Source of the DNA: Oscillibacter valericigenes
Lineage (GTDB): Bacteria > Bacillota > Clostridia > Oscillospirales > Oscillospiraceae
Reading direction: 5' to 3'
DNA length: 63,935 bases
Assembly: GCF_021531915.1 (NCBI RefSeq)
Contig: NZ_JAFBIV010000013.1
Coordinates: 1 to 63,935, forward strand
The notes beneath the pieces are model-generated. The model had not been told where the DNA came from, ran no database searches, and worked only from the letters and a program-made list of their open reading frames with translations. Position numbers and translations under genes: made by a program. Below, piece after piece: positions 21,448 through 32,691 of the stretch (position 1 is the stretch's first letter; each line of letters opens with the position of its first letter).

Positions 21448-22056
21448 ATGCCCCATATCCCGCAGGGGACCACCGATACCCTGACACTGGAGCTGTTCGA
21501 ACCGGCGCTGGAGGCCGCGCTCCGGCCCTCTCCGGACTACGATGTCAGCCGGTGGCTGTATGTCCCCAACACTTACTCCGAATACCGTTACATCCTGGGC
21601 ACCCGGGGGAAAAAGCCCCTGATCTGCGTGGGCATCAACCCCTCCACCGCGGCGCCGGATGCTCTTGATCCCACCCTGCAGTCCGCCCAGCGTATTGCCC
21701 TGGCCAACGGGTATGACAGCTTTCTGATGTTCAATGTCTACGCCCAGCGAGCTACCCGGCCGGACGACATGGAGCCATCTCTCAATCCGGCCCTCCATAC
21801 GGAGAATCGCAAAGCCTTCCGCTATCTCCTGTCCCTGTCGGAGCACCCGGCGGTGTGGGCCGCCTGGGGCAACATCATCCTGAAGCGGGACTACCTGATG
21901 GACTGCATGCGGGACTTTGCAGCCGACGGTCAGGCCGCGGGCGCCCGGTGGTACACCGCCGGTCCCCTGCTGAAATCCGGCCAGCCCCATCATCCGCTGT
22001 ATTTGAAAGGTGACACGAAACTGCAGGCGTTTGATATTGAAACGTATTTGAAGTAA
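21448..22056 (+). CDS. DUF1643 domain protein
   Basis: The 202-residue protein matches DUF1643: YSEYRYILGTRGKKPLICVG, INPSTAAPDALDPTLQSAQR (about 63-82) and FNVYAQRATRPDDM, with AAWGNIILKR near 145. Biochemical function is unknown; members occur in both phage and chromosomal settings. AGGAGGTGCGCC precedes the ATG. It is monocistronic, divergent from addAB, and ends at a strong stem. Confidence 0.85.
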   Translation: MPHIPQGTTDTLTLELFEPALEAALRPSPDYDVSRWLYVPNTYSEYRYILGTRGKKPLICVGINPSTAAPDALDPTLQSAQRIALANGYDSFLMFNVYAQRATRPDDMEPSLNPALHTENRKAFRYLLSLSEHPAVWAAWGNIILKRDYLMDCMRDFAADGQAAGARWYTAGPLLKSGQPHHPLYLKGDTKLQAFDIETYLK

Positions 22057-22089
22057 ACAAAGCCTCCCGTCAAATCAGGGACATACCGA

Positions 22090-22121
22090 AACCACCCCGG
22101 GTCCGAAGACCCGGGGTGGTT
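22090..22121. terminator. GC-rich bidirectional hairpin
   Basis: A perfect 14-bp stem with a CGAA tetraloop (22104-22107) separates the DUF1643 gene from the minus-strand mini-gene. The T-tract is weak on the plus strand (TCTCTC) and absent on the minus strand, so terminator strength is uncertain. Confidence 0.6.
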
Positions 22122-22137
22122 CTCTCATTGACATTGA

Positions 22138-22269
22138 TCAGCAGCAGTTATTGTTGTTGCAGCCGCAGCCATTGCCGCCCCAGCTGCCGTTGCCGCAGCA
22201 GCACCAGATGATGATGAGCAGGATGATGATCCAGCAGCAGTTGCCGCCGCCAAAACCGTTATTGCACAT
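22138..22269 (-). CDS. Cys/Gly/Asn-rich membrane mini-protein (HCB-13-like)
   Basis: A 43-residue gene lies on the minus strand with AGGAGGT six nt before its ATG. The peptide starts MCNNGFGGGNCC, has a short hydrophobic core WIIILLIIIW (13-22), and ends in CCC, GNGSWGGNGCGC and a final NNNNCC. Ten of 43 residues are Cys. Layout and composition resemble small clostridial proteins loosely annotated 'chorion class high-cysteine HCB protein 13' and the small YjcZ/sporulation-coat peptides. The function is unknown; a spore or envelope role is only a guess. Confidence 0.75.
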   Translation of the reverse strand: MCNNGFGGGNCCWIIILLIIIWCCCGNGSWGGNGCGCNNNNCC

Positions 22270-22351
22270 ACAGGGACCTCCTATGAAGTGTTGACCACCG
22301 AAGCGGTCTCATCCCATCATATGCGATCCTGCCTGCTATGTTCCGTGAAAC

Positions 22352-23431
22352 TCAAAGGCGGCCGCTGGTCACCAGTTTCTCCGCGTTCTGCCAGTCTCTC
22401 AGCTGGAACACGCCCTTGTCCATCAGCGCGTCTGCCAGGGTATCCCGGCTGTCCGGCAGTCGGGCATACAGGGCATAATAGGAGATATACACCAGATCCG
22501 CACGCAGGAACTTCTCCGTCCGCAGGCGGGCCGTCTCTCCGGCAGTCAGCAGGCCGGCAACCTCCGCCCGTTCCATCGTATCCGACAGGTCTGTGTTGGC
22601 CGCGGAGCTGTATCCCAGTGCCCGCAGCACAAATTCCGTGTACTGCCCGGCGTTCACCGGATTGCCCGGCTTGAACTGGGTGGCGCTGTATCCGTTGGTA
22701 TACCCCTTCTCATAGGCATAACCCACGTACTTCTCCGCATCGGAGCCCCTGGAGATATCGGTAAAATGGGTAGTTCCGGTCCAGGCCAGAGCCTGTTCTT
22801 CCTCACCCAGCACCCGGATAAACATGATCAGCGCCTGCAGGCGGGTGGGCACCAGTTCCAGGTCAAACCCCTGACCATAGCCGGTGAAGCTGCCCCGGAA
22901 AAGGTTCAGAGATTTCAGCGCAGCAGCCATGGCGTTATAGTCCACCTCATCGGAATAGGCGAAGCTGTATCCGCCCTGATAGTCCAGCACGGCGGTCCGG
23001 GAAGTTACCTCAAAGGCGGCTGAAGTGTCCTCCGCCACCATGTAGCGGTGGTTTGTAGCCAGCGCTGTTCCACTGGGAATCTGGGTTCCCGTGGTGACGT
23101 CCACCACAGCGCCGGATCCGTATGTGACCCGGCCGCTGCCGGCCAGCAGCAGCACATTGGTCCCCGTGGAGCCTGTCAGCAGGTCTCCTCGCTTCAGGCG
23201 GGTCTCCTGCCAGACAGCGGCACTGCTCAGGTTCAGTTCTCCACCGGCAGCCTGTTCCAGGATGGCCTCGTCCGACTGGTCCAGCTTCTGATCCACCCGG
23301 TCCTCCATATTCCCCCAGAAAGTCCCTGTCAGATAGGACAGGGAGATCAGGGAGTCCTCCCCGCCGGCGGCATAGGCGACTGCCGCCAGCAGCAGGCAGG
23401 CGGACAGTAAAAGCGCAAGTTTTTTCATCAT
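22352..23431 (-). CDS. Secreted SLH-domain protein
   Basis: The 359-residue protein has a signal peptide (MMKKLALLLSACLLLAAVAY, cleavage near AYA). Residues about 70-165 form a FecR/OmpA-like beta region (RLKRGDLLTGSTGTNVLLLA, GSGRVTYGSGAVVDVTTG). The C-terminal half contains two S-layer homology-like repeats, around THFTDISRGSDAEKYVGYAY and the PNPVN-type GYSATQFKPGNPVNAGQYTE, plus a partial third. SLH repeats bind pyruvylated cell-wall polymer, so the protein probably sits on the cell surface. No csaB-like gene is nearby. It is followed downstream by the Cys-rich mini-gene. Confidence 0.85.
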   Translation of the reverse strand: MMKKLALLLSACLLLAAVAYAAGGEDSLISLSYLTGTFWGNMEDRVDQKLDQSDEAILEQAAGGELNLSSAAVWQETRLKRGDLLTGSTGTNVLLLAGSGRVTYGSGAVVDVTTGTQIPSGTALATNHRYMVAEDTSAAFEVTSRTAVLDYQGGYSFAYSDEVDYNAMAAALKSLNLFRGSFTGYGQGFDLELVPTRLQALIMFIRVLGEEEQALAWTGTTHFTDISRGSDAEKYVGYAYEKGYTNGYSATQFKPGNPVNAGQYTEFVLRALGYSSAANTDLSDTMERAEVAGLLTAGETARLRTEKFLRADLVYISYYALYARLPDSRDTLADALMDKGVFQLRDWQNAEKLVTSGRL

Positions 23432-23479
23432 AAAGGGTAAGTATCCTTTCGTCAGCCCGGCGGCAGAGCCGGGGCGGCG

Positions 23480-24109
23480 TCAGCGGTTGGCAATGCGGTA
23501 GCTGAGAGTCAGCAGGCTGTCCGCGAAGTGAATATTCTCAAACTTCACGTTAGGGTTGGTGCTGGACAGCTCAATGTTGGTAAAGTTCCAGAAGCCGTGG
23601 ACACCCAGAGCAATCAGGTGGTCCGCCATGTCCTGTGCCACAGACTGGGGCACGGTCATGACCACCACGTCCACATTGTGATCCCGGATATAGGCATCCA
23701 GCTCCTCCATGGAGTACACAGGAACACCGTTCACCGTGGAGCCGATGATGGCGGGAGACACGTCGAAAGCGCCGTCCACCGTAAAGCCGGTGTCGGAAAA
23801 CGGGAAATTGTGCAGCAGTGCACGGCCCAGGTTGCCAACGCCGATCATGATAAGGTGATGGTTATTGTCCACACCCAGAATATGGCCGATTTCTGTCCGC
23901 AGTTCTTCCACGTTATAGCCGTATCCCTGCTGTCCGAACTCGCCGAAGCAGCTGAAATCCTGACGAATCTGAGAAGCAGTGATATTCATTTCCTGGCCCA
24001 GAGAATGGGAGGAGATCCGCACAACACCGCGGTTGCACAGGTCTGTGAGCTGCCGGTAATAACGAGGCAGACGGCGAATCACAGCATCCGAAATATTCTC
24101 TTTCTTCAA
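23480..24109 (-). CDS. rex: Redox-sensing repressor Rex
   Basis: This is the NADH/NAD+-sensing repressor of fermentation genes. The winged-helix N-terminus is clear (ISDAVIRRLPRYYRQL, GVVRISSHSLGQEMNITASQ, IRQDFSCFGEFGQQGYGY). The Rossmann domain has the nucleotide-binding IGVGNLGRALL. Length is about 209 residues, as expected. I choose the TTG at 24109, eight nt after AGGAG; a GTG at 24118 is possible but only three nt from the same AGGAG. Its own promoter must lie in the AT-rich 24120-24220 stretch. Likely targets include nifJ at 29 kb, but no Rex box was verified. Confidence 0.96.
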   Translation of the reverse strand: MKKENISDAVIRRLPRYYRQLTDLCNRGVVRISSHSLGQEMNITASQIRQDFSCFGEFGQQGYGYNVEELRTEIGHILGVDNNHHLIMIGVGNLGRALLHNFPFSDTGFTVDGAFDVSPAIIGSTVNGVPVYSMEELDAYIRDHNVDVVVMTVPQSVAQDMADHLIALGVHGFWNFTNIELSSTNPNVKFENIHFADSLLTLSYRIANR

Positions 24110-24224
24110 AGCACTCACTCCTACATCTTATATTGTTATATCATTCACACTTAGTTTAACGCAAACCGATTAACTTGTCAATTTTTTTAACAATCTTTTC
24201 GATGATTTTTTTTGCAAAAAAAGC

Positions 24225-24253
24225 TTTACACCCAGCCGAAACTTTGGTATACT
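24225..24253 (+). promoter_or_regulatory. Predicted strong promoter reading into the tRNA-Arg half-copy
   Basis: TTTACA (24225-24230) and TATACT (24248-24253) are 17 bp apart, 30 bp before the first tRNA-Arg segment. It is the best promoter near the intact tRNA 190 bp further on. Confidence 0.65.
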
Positions 24254-24282
24254 ACCCTAGCACGCATAAGTGATTTGTGTAT

Positions 24283-24321
24283 GCGCCCGTGGCGCAGTTG
24301 GATAGCGCGTCAGACTCCGAC
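24283..24321 (+). pseudogene. 5' half of tRNA-Arg(CCG), truncated in the anticodon loop
   Basis: The 39 bases are identical to the first 39 bases of the intact tRNA at 24473. Identity stops abruptly inside the anticodon loop, after CTCCGAC; the following bases cannot form the 3' half. It sits directly behind the good promoter. A break inside the anticodon loop is a known crossover position of some tyrosine recombinases, so this may be one side of an attachment site. Confidence 0.85.
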
Positions 24322-24472
24322 GTTTCAGGTCCTATCCGCAGCGAACCGGCGCAACCCCTTGCAATCAGTGGCTTCCAGCCAATGCAGAGGAAAATTTCCT
24401 TCGCCGTTGACTACTATTTGACCACTCTTTTGAAAAATAGAACTTCCTCACAACTTCATACCGTTTTGATAC

Positions 24473-24549
24473 GCGCCCGTGGCGCAGTTGGATAGCGCGT
24501 CAGACTCCGACTCTGAAGGCCGCTGGTTCGAATCCAGTCGGGCGTACCA
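24473..24549 (+). tRNA. tRNA-Arg (anticodon CCG)
   Basis: The complete 77-nt tRNA has acceptor GCGCCCG/CGGGCGT, anticodon stem TCAGA/TCTGA around loop CTCCGAC (anticodon CCG), T-loop GTTCGAATC, and an encoded CCA. No clear promoter is seen in the 150 bp in front, so it may depend on the promoter at 24225. Confidence 0.96.
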
Positions 24550-24610
24550 CTAAAAGGCACTTGCGAAAGTAAGTGCCTTTTGTTTTAATTTAGGCAAGGG
24601 AGGTTTCGCC

Positions 24611-25216
24611 ATGGCTCTTGAGAATAAACTGGGACTCACATCCTCTGCTGATCTCGCCCGTGAAGAAGAGCGAATCAGCAAAAAGAAAGCTGTCGAGCTT
24701 TTTGAGAAGGGCCTGCTGAATCAGCTGGAGGCCGGAACCTTCTCCTCCCTGCGAGCCATCCACAAGTACCTCTTTGAGGAGATTTACGACTTTGCCGGCG
24801 AACTCCGCACAGTTAATATCGCCAAGGGCAACTTCCGTTTTGCTCCGGTGATGTACCTGGAAGCAGCGCTTACGAATATTGAAAAGATGCCGCAGTCCAC
24901 TTTTGATGAGATCATTGAGAAGTACGTGGAGATGAACATCGCCCACCCCTTCCGTGAAGGCAATGGGCGCAGCACACGCATCTGGCTGGATCTGCTGCTG
25001 AAAACCGAGCTGCACCAGGTGGTAGACTGGAGCCGCGTGGATAAGGAGGACTATCTGCTGGCCATGGAGCGCAGTCCTATCCGGGATACAGAAATCAAGC
25101 ACATCCTGAAAAATGCACTTACAGACGAAATTGACAGCCTTGAAGTGTATATGAAAGGTATCGACCACAGCTACTACTATGAGGGTTATACGATCTTCAA
25201 GGCCGAGGAACTGTGA
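24611..25216 (+). CDS. fic: Fic-family AMP-transferase with C-terminal self-inhibitory motif
   Basis: The 201-residue Fic protein would transfer AMP (or another NMP) from a nucleotide to a target protein. The catalytic loop [12 protein letters not shown] is at residues 112-123, with H112, the anion-binding turn and R123 all intact. Near the C-terminus SYYYEG (187-192) matches the (S/T)xxxE(G/N) inhibitory motif of class III Fic proteins such as Neisseria NmFic, where its Glu blocks the ATP gamma-phosphate. It therefore needs no separate antitoxin, and none is seen. GGGAGG precedes the ATG. It lies 61 nt after tRNA-Arg(CCG), inside a mobile-element scar. Confidence 0.93.
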   Translation: MALENKLGLTSSADLAREEERISKKKAVELFEKGLLNQLEAGTFSSLRAIHKYLFEEIYDFAGELRTVNIAKGNFRFAPVMYLEAALTNIEKMPQSTFDEIIEKYVEMNIAHPFREGNGRSTRIWLDLLLKTELHQVVDWSRVDKEDYLLAMERSPIRDTEIKHILKNALTDEIDSLEVYMKGIDHSYYYEGYTIFKAEEL

Positions 25217-25238
25217 TTGATCCAATTTTAAGTCTATG

Positions 25239-25277
25239 AAAACTCCCTTGTAGAACGATCATCTACAAGGGAGTTTT
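25239..25277. terminator. Terminator of fic (bidirectional)
   Basis: A perfect 16-bp stem (25239-25254 with 25262-25277, 7-nt loop) has AAAA/TTTT at its base and lies 22 nt after the fic stop. Confidence 0.85.
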
Positions 25278-25326
25278 CTGTGGCTTTTGTACTGCAATTT
25301 CACATTGCAACACAAGTCTATCTTTA

Positions 25327-25785
25327 TCAAATCTCCAGACCCTTCTGCAATACTTCGCTTGCCGCTTTTTTGTTCTTATCGAACGCATGGGTATAGATGT
25401 CCAGCGTAGTGGACGGCTGGCTGTGGCCCAGCAGGCCCGCCACCGTGGCCACATCCGTGCCGTTGACAATAAGCAGGCTGGCGTTGGTATGCCGCAGGGA
25501 GTGGACGTTCAGCTTCTCCGGCAGGCCGTTCTTCTTCAGGATCAGCTTCATCCGCCAGGTGAAGGAATTGGGCGTCATGGGCAGTTTAAGGCCGTGGCGG
25601 CGGAACACATAATCGTCCTCCGTCAGCGTTCGGTTCTCGTAGGCCTCCGCCTCCCAGTCACATTCCTTTCGGTACTCCTTCAGCAGGCTCCCCATCTCCG
25701 GGGAGAAGTACACATAGCGGTCGCCCGCGGCGGTCTTGGGTTCTTTTACGATGATCTCCTCACCCGTCACCTTCACCACGTTAGT
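25327..25785 (-). pseudogene. Tyrosine integrase, C-terminal catalytic fragment
   Basis: About 150 codons of a phage/ICE-type tyrosine recombinase remain. The box-II region HSLRHTNASLLI, the GLLGH motif and the nucleophile context TTLDIYTHA are intact, but the SAM-like DNA-binding domain, the core-binding domain and the first catalytic Arg are missing. Protein similarity ends near 25785, where DNA from an ABC-transporter gene begins on the other strand. The protein cannot be active alone. It probably belonged to the element that used tRNA-Arg(CCG). Confidence 0.85.
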
Positions 25786-25789
25786 GTCG

Positions 25790-26205
25790 TCATTGACGGC
25801 ATCCCCGTCTCTCGGCTCTCACGAAACCAGCTGGCCTTGCAGGTCGCCTATGTGGCCCAGAAAAATGAGCTGGCCCGCTCTACCGTGTTTGACGCCGTGC
25901 TGCTGGGCCGCAAGCCCCACATGAAATGGGGGCCCTCCGCCGTTGACTACGATGAGGCGGAACACGCCCTTCGGGCCGTGGGCATGGAGGAGTGTCGTCT
26001 GCGGTATGTGGACCAACTCTCTGGCGGCGAACAACAGAAAGTGATTCTGGCACGAGCTATTGCCCAGGAGCCCAAGCTGCTGCTTCTGGATGAACCAACC
26101 AGCAGTCTGGATCTTCGGAACCAGTATGAGTCCATGGACCTCATCCGACACTGCGCCCATGACCATAACATTGCTGTGCTGGTAGTCATCCATGATCTAA
26201 ATCTT
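25790..26205 (+). pseudogene. FecE/FepC-type ABC ATPase, internal fragment
   Basis: The plus frame reads as the middle of a siderophore/heme/cobalamin-type ABC ATPase: VVIDGIPVSRLSRNQLALQV, AYVAQKNELARSTVFDAVLL, the ABC signature [15 protein letters not shown], Walker [13 protein letters not shown] and the H-loop VVIHDLN. The Walker A part and everything after the H-loop are missing. Both ends are abrupt, one against the integrase fragment and one against a DUF1015 fragment. No permease or binding-protein gene is nearby. Confidence 0.85.
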
Positions 26206-26240
26206 AAGGCGCATTTTCATTCTTACACTAGATGCACATC

Positions 26241-26519
26241 TTATAAAAAGCACTTTTCTCGATATTTCTTACCTTGTCGATCTGCTTCTATCATAGCATC
26301 ATATACCAAATCCGGTGTTACATTGAACGGCATACGGGACAGCACCGTTCCCTCAGTGGCACGGATCAATGCACCGGAACCGGGGGTGAAATCGTACTGA
26401 TCCAGATCCACCATGCCAATGAGGCCGTGGCGCACCTTGCCGTCAGATTGCGTGCGTTCAATATAAATCAGGGTGTCCTCCAGCGTCTTGAATACGTCCT
26501 CATCCAGATACTTCTTCAT
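26241..26519 (-). pseudogene. DUF1015-like protein, short fragment
   Basis: Residues about 5-62 (YIERTQSDGKVRHGLIGMVD, DLDQYDFTPGSGALIRATEG and TVLSRMP) match the N-terminal region of DUF1015 proteins, which are about 400 residues. The family usually continues with PPRVRVREGAPLELPH; here unrelated codons follow and a stop comes after 92 residues. There is no ribosome binding site. It is a remnant inside the same scar as the integrase and ABC fragments. Confidence 0.7.
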
Positions 26520-26705
26520 AGACGCATTATAGGGCTAATTCAAGCCTCCGGCTTTGCGGAGGTTTTGACTCTATCCAGCAGAGATATATCCGTTCGAAAT
26601 GGCAAAGGAGGCGCAAAAAAGCACATACTTCAAAATGCGCTTCATAATAGCTTTCTGCTCCCTGAAACGGGGATAAATGTCCTGGCATCCGTACCACACA
26701 AAGAA
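26520..26705. other. Short non-coding stretch
   Basis: No gene, RNA or strong hairpin is seen apart from a short inverted repeat around 26545-26565 (GCCTCCGGCTTTGCGGAGG). Confidence 0.4.
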
Positions 26706-26909
26706 TCAGATGCCTTTCTGCGGAATATCCGGTTGGTCAGGACCGTCCGGCATCAGTACAGGGTACTGCTGCCACAACCATTTCAGCATCTGTATCTCAC
26801 TTTGAAAGAAACAGGACTTGCCGCCGGCCTCCACGACCCCCTGCCAGGTATGATTGTAGGTCGATGTAATCAGGACTGAAAACTGTACGGGTCTCCGTTT
26901 TTCCATCAT
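26706..26909 (-). CDS. Small hypothetical protein
   Basis: A 67-codon gene has GGAGAGT directly before the ATG. Residues 7-50 (PVQFSVLITSTYNHTWQGVV, then CFFQSEIQMLKWLW) resemble a short conserved clostridial hypothetical pattern: a beta-rich segment with NxTWQG followed by a helix with FxSExxMLKWLW. No function is known to me. It could be an adaptor or regulatory peptide, but nothing in the context decides this. Confidence 0.55.
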   Translation of the reverse strand: MMEKRRPVQFSVLITSTYNHTWQGVVEAGGKSCFFQSEIQMLKWLWQQYPVLMPDGPDQPDIPQKGI

Positions 26910-27101
26910 ACTCTCCTTCCGTGCCGGAAACGGATGAGACAGTTCCGGTACAGAAGACCTCCCTTCCTACCAAAGTGCAAATAATACCATCTTTATTATA
27001 GACACCGGCGGCGGGAGAGACTATTAGACTCCGGATGCAAACAGGGCTACTTCTGGCAAAAACAGGGCTACCTTTTGGGCTACCCCCTCATAAAAGCGGA
27101 C

Positions 27102-27128
27102 AAAAAAGCCGCCTCACCGGAGGCGGCT
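27102..27128 (-). terminator. Terminator of the LuxR-type gene
   Basis: The stem AGCCGCCTC/GAGGCGGCT is followed on the minus strand by six T. It starts 2 nt after the stop codon. Confidence 0.92.
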
Positions 27129-27129
27129 C

Positions 27130-28053
27130 TCAGCAATATTGTCTGACGATCTCATAGAGCTCCGCACGGCTGGAGACGGACAGCTTTTTGAAAATGCCTG
27201 CGGTGTGTTTCTTGATGGTGTGTTCGGTGACAAACAGTTCCTGGGCAATGTCCCTGCGTTTACGGTTGGCCAGGATGAGCCGCAGTACCTCCTGCTCCCG
27301 TCCGGAGAGGGAAGAGACCATGGGCCAGGCGGCAAAAATGGCGTCGATCTGCTCCGGGGCAAAGGAGTGGATGGGCCCTTCGCCGGCCCCCTCCGTGGTG
27401 GGAAGAACCACCGGAGCGGGCTGGCTTTCGCCGCTCAGCGCCACATTGTCCAGAAGCAGCAGCATCAGCGCCGTCAGCACATAAGAGATGGCGAGGAATT
27501 CAAAGCTTCGGGGGATTAGCTTCTCCACCATCCAGATGGAGATGTTCCCCAGTGCCGCCACAGCCAGGAAAATCGTGTGAGAAACGGAGCATGTCCGCCG
27601 TTTGACGGCGGCATAGAGGACCAGTCCCACCATGGCGGCGAAATAGGCATACAGGTAGCAGCCATACAGACCGTGCAGCGGACCGTATTCCCGGACCAGC
27701 TGGGCCGTGCCGTCCGCAAAGTCCAGAGCAACCTCCTTATAAAACAGTGTGGACCAGCCGCCGCTGGCAGCCAACAGCAGCATCAGGGTACTCACAACGA
27801 CCAGAACACCCGGCAACGCCTTTGGATAGCGCAGACCGTTGAGCGCCAGAAGCATCATCAGCATGAAAAAGGGCAGAAAAACATTGCCCAGGTAAGAGAT
27901 GCGATAGGCCATCAGGGCGATTTCCAGAGTTTTGGAGATGGAAGTCAGGAAGTAGCCCAGCTCGCAGACAAAAACGGAGACAAACAGCGCGAACAGCCAA
28001 CGGTTCTTTCTGCGGTCCATCCACGGAAAGGCAATCACCAGCGCCAGAGACAC
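27130..28053 (-). CDS. Membrane LuxR-type transcriptional regulator
   Basis: About 307 residues. The first 200 contain six to seven hydrophobic segments resembling a 7TM sensor module. The C-terminal 65 residues are a GerE/LuxR helix-turn-helix (SSLSGREQEVLRLILANRKR, then ELFVTEHTIKKHTAGIFKKL). It would be a one-piece membrane sensor-regulator. The start is uncertain: GTG at 28053 is within a membrane segment, whereas the open frame runs on upstream through IAYGIICAV to an ATA at 28081-28083, just six nt after GGAGGGG. The true start may therefore be a mutated or unusual codon. Confidence 0.8.
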   Translation of the reverse strand: MSLALVIAFPWMDRRKNRWLFALFVSVFVCELGYFLTSISKTLEIALMAYRISYLGNVFLPFFMLMMLLALNGLRYPKALPGVLVVVSTLMLLLAASGGWSTLFYKEVALDFADGTAQLVREYGPLHGLYGCYLYAYFAAMVGLVLYAAVKRRTCSVSHTIFLAVAALGNISIWMVEKLIPRSFEFLAISYVLTALMLLLLDNVALSGESQPAPVVLPTTEGAGEGPIHSFAPEQIDAIFAAWPMVSSLSGREQEVLRLILANRKRRDIAQELFVTEHTIKKHTAGIFKKLSVSSRAELYEIVRQYC

Positions 28054-28212
28054 AGCGCAGATGATGCCATAAGCAATCGATATGGTACTCCCCTCCTTCC
28101 CACAGCGTATCAGGTGGTTTTCAAATCATTCAAGTAAAATACAGCATCCTTCGGCACATTCCGAAAGAGACACGGCAGATGCGCCGGATCTCCCTGTACA
28201 GGCCCCTGCCGG

Positions 28213-28842
28213 TCAGTCCTGCGCTTCCAATTCCTTCAGATAATTATACACGGTAAAGCGGGAAATCTTCAGCCGGTCGGCCACATAGGGGACCGCCTTC
28301 TGCATCTGAAAAACGTTCCGCTCCCGGAGCATTCCGATGATCCGCATGCGGTCGTACTTCCCCATTTTCTCCACCGGAATTCCCACGCTGCCGATGCACT
28401 CGTTCATGATCTGGTTGATGCTCTGGCGGGAGTATAGCTCCTCCTCCAGTTTTGTAGAGGTAGAGATCAGTTTATCCAGTGCGTCCTGCATACCCACATA
28501 CTGGGAGATATCGAAATTGATGCCCAGGCCATAGTGATACGTTTCGCTCTTGAAGTAGATGGTGGAGGATTTGATGGTCTTTCCGCCGGTTGTCACCACC
28601 TGGCAGTTCATATAGTTCGTGCCCGGGTCAATATTCTGGAACGCGTCTTCCGGAACAGGGTCCCCTGTGATGTATACACAGTCCCCTTTTTTGCGGCCGG
28701 ACACATGCCCGTTGTAGATGGCCGCGATAAAATCCTCATAGTGTTCGCAGTCATGGATCACCGTTTCACAATGATAGCCAAAGGTCTCCGAGATCATTTT
28801 CGCGATCTCACACAAATTGTTGAACATCTCCGAGCTTTCCAT
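28213..28842 (-). CDS. YheO/DauR-type PAS-HTH transcriptional regulator
   Basis: About 209 residues. The N-terminal YheO-like PAS domain includes VIHDCEHYEDFIAAIYNGHV, NYMNCQVVTTGGKTIKSSTI and YGLGINFDISQYV. The C-terminal helix-turn-helix (RLKISRFTVYNYLKELEA) is of the DauR type. The start at 28842 has GGAG six nt upstream; an ATG at 28854 is the alternative. It is divergent from nifJ, with about 217 bp between starts, so control of nifJ or of itself is plausible. The ligand is unknown. Confidence 0.88.
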   Translation of the reverse strand: MESSEMFNNLCEIAKMISETFGYHCETVIHDCEHYEDFIAAIYNGHVSGRKKGDCVYITGDPVPEDAFQNIDPGTNYMNCQVVTTGGKTIKSSTIYFKSETYHYGLGINFDISQYVGMQDALDKLISTSTKLEEELYSRQSINQIMNECIGSVGIPVEKMGKYDRMRIIGMLRERNVFQMQKAVPYVADRLKISRFTVYNYLKELEAQD

Positions 28843-28966
28843 GTCGCGCTCCATCTCCGCTTTTCAACCTTTTTCGTATTATACCATCTTCACATCAAAA
28901 AAACAACATGGTCTATCTGCACAACAAGTTGTCTATTTTTTTGTCAGTTGTATGATGACGTATGCA

Positions 28967-28995
28967 TTGACAATCCGTTCAGATATTATTACAAT
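28967..28995 (+). promoter_or_regulatory. Predicted strong promoter of nifJ
   Basis: TTGACA (28967-28972) and TACAAT (28990-28995) are 17 bp apart. TTGTCA at 28941-28946 and TGACAA at 28968-28973 form an inverted pair covering the -35 box, a candidate operator. Confidence 0.7.
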
Positions 28996-29058
28996 TTGTT
29001 TAGATATATCTGCACTGCTCTGCATGAATAATCCGATGAAGAAAGGGGTCAATGAACA

Positions 29059-32565
<3,507 letters not shown>

Positions 32566-32642
32566 TCCGGCATCGACCGGACTGATATGCGGATAAAATC
32601 CCCCTGTCCAACTCCGTCGCATCGTATTGCGTCATCCGAAAA

Positions 32643-32675
32643 AACGCCGCCGCAGGCAAGCCCTGCGGCGGCGTT
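32643..32675. terminator. Bidirectional terminator between nifJ and the DtxR/MntR-type gene
   Basis: A 14-bp GC-rich stem (32643-32656 with 32662-32675) has a strong T-run for the minus strand and a weaker one for the plus strand. Confidence 0.85.
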
Positions 32676-32691
32676 CATATTTGCCTGGTTT

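Noticed and set aside
24322..24472. Gene between the two tRNA-Arg copies
   Set aside because: Only short frames without binding sites; no RNA fold recognised.
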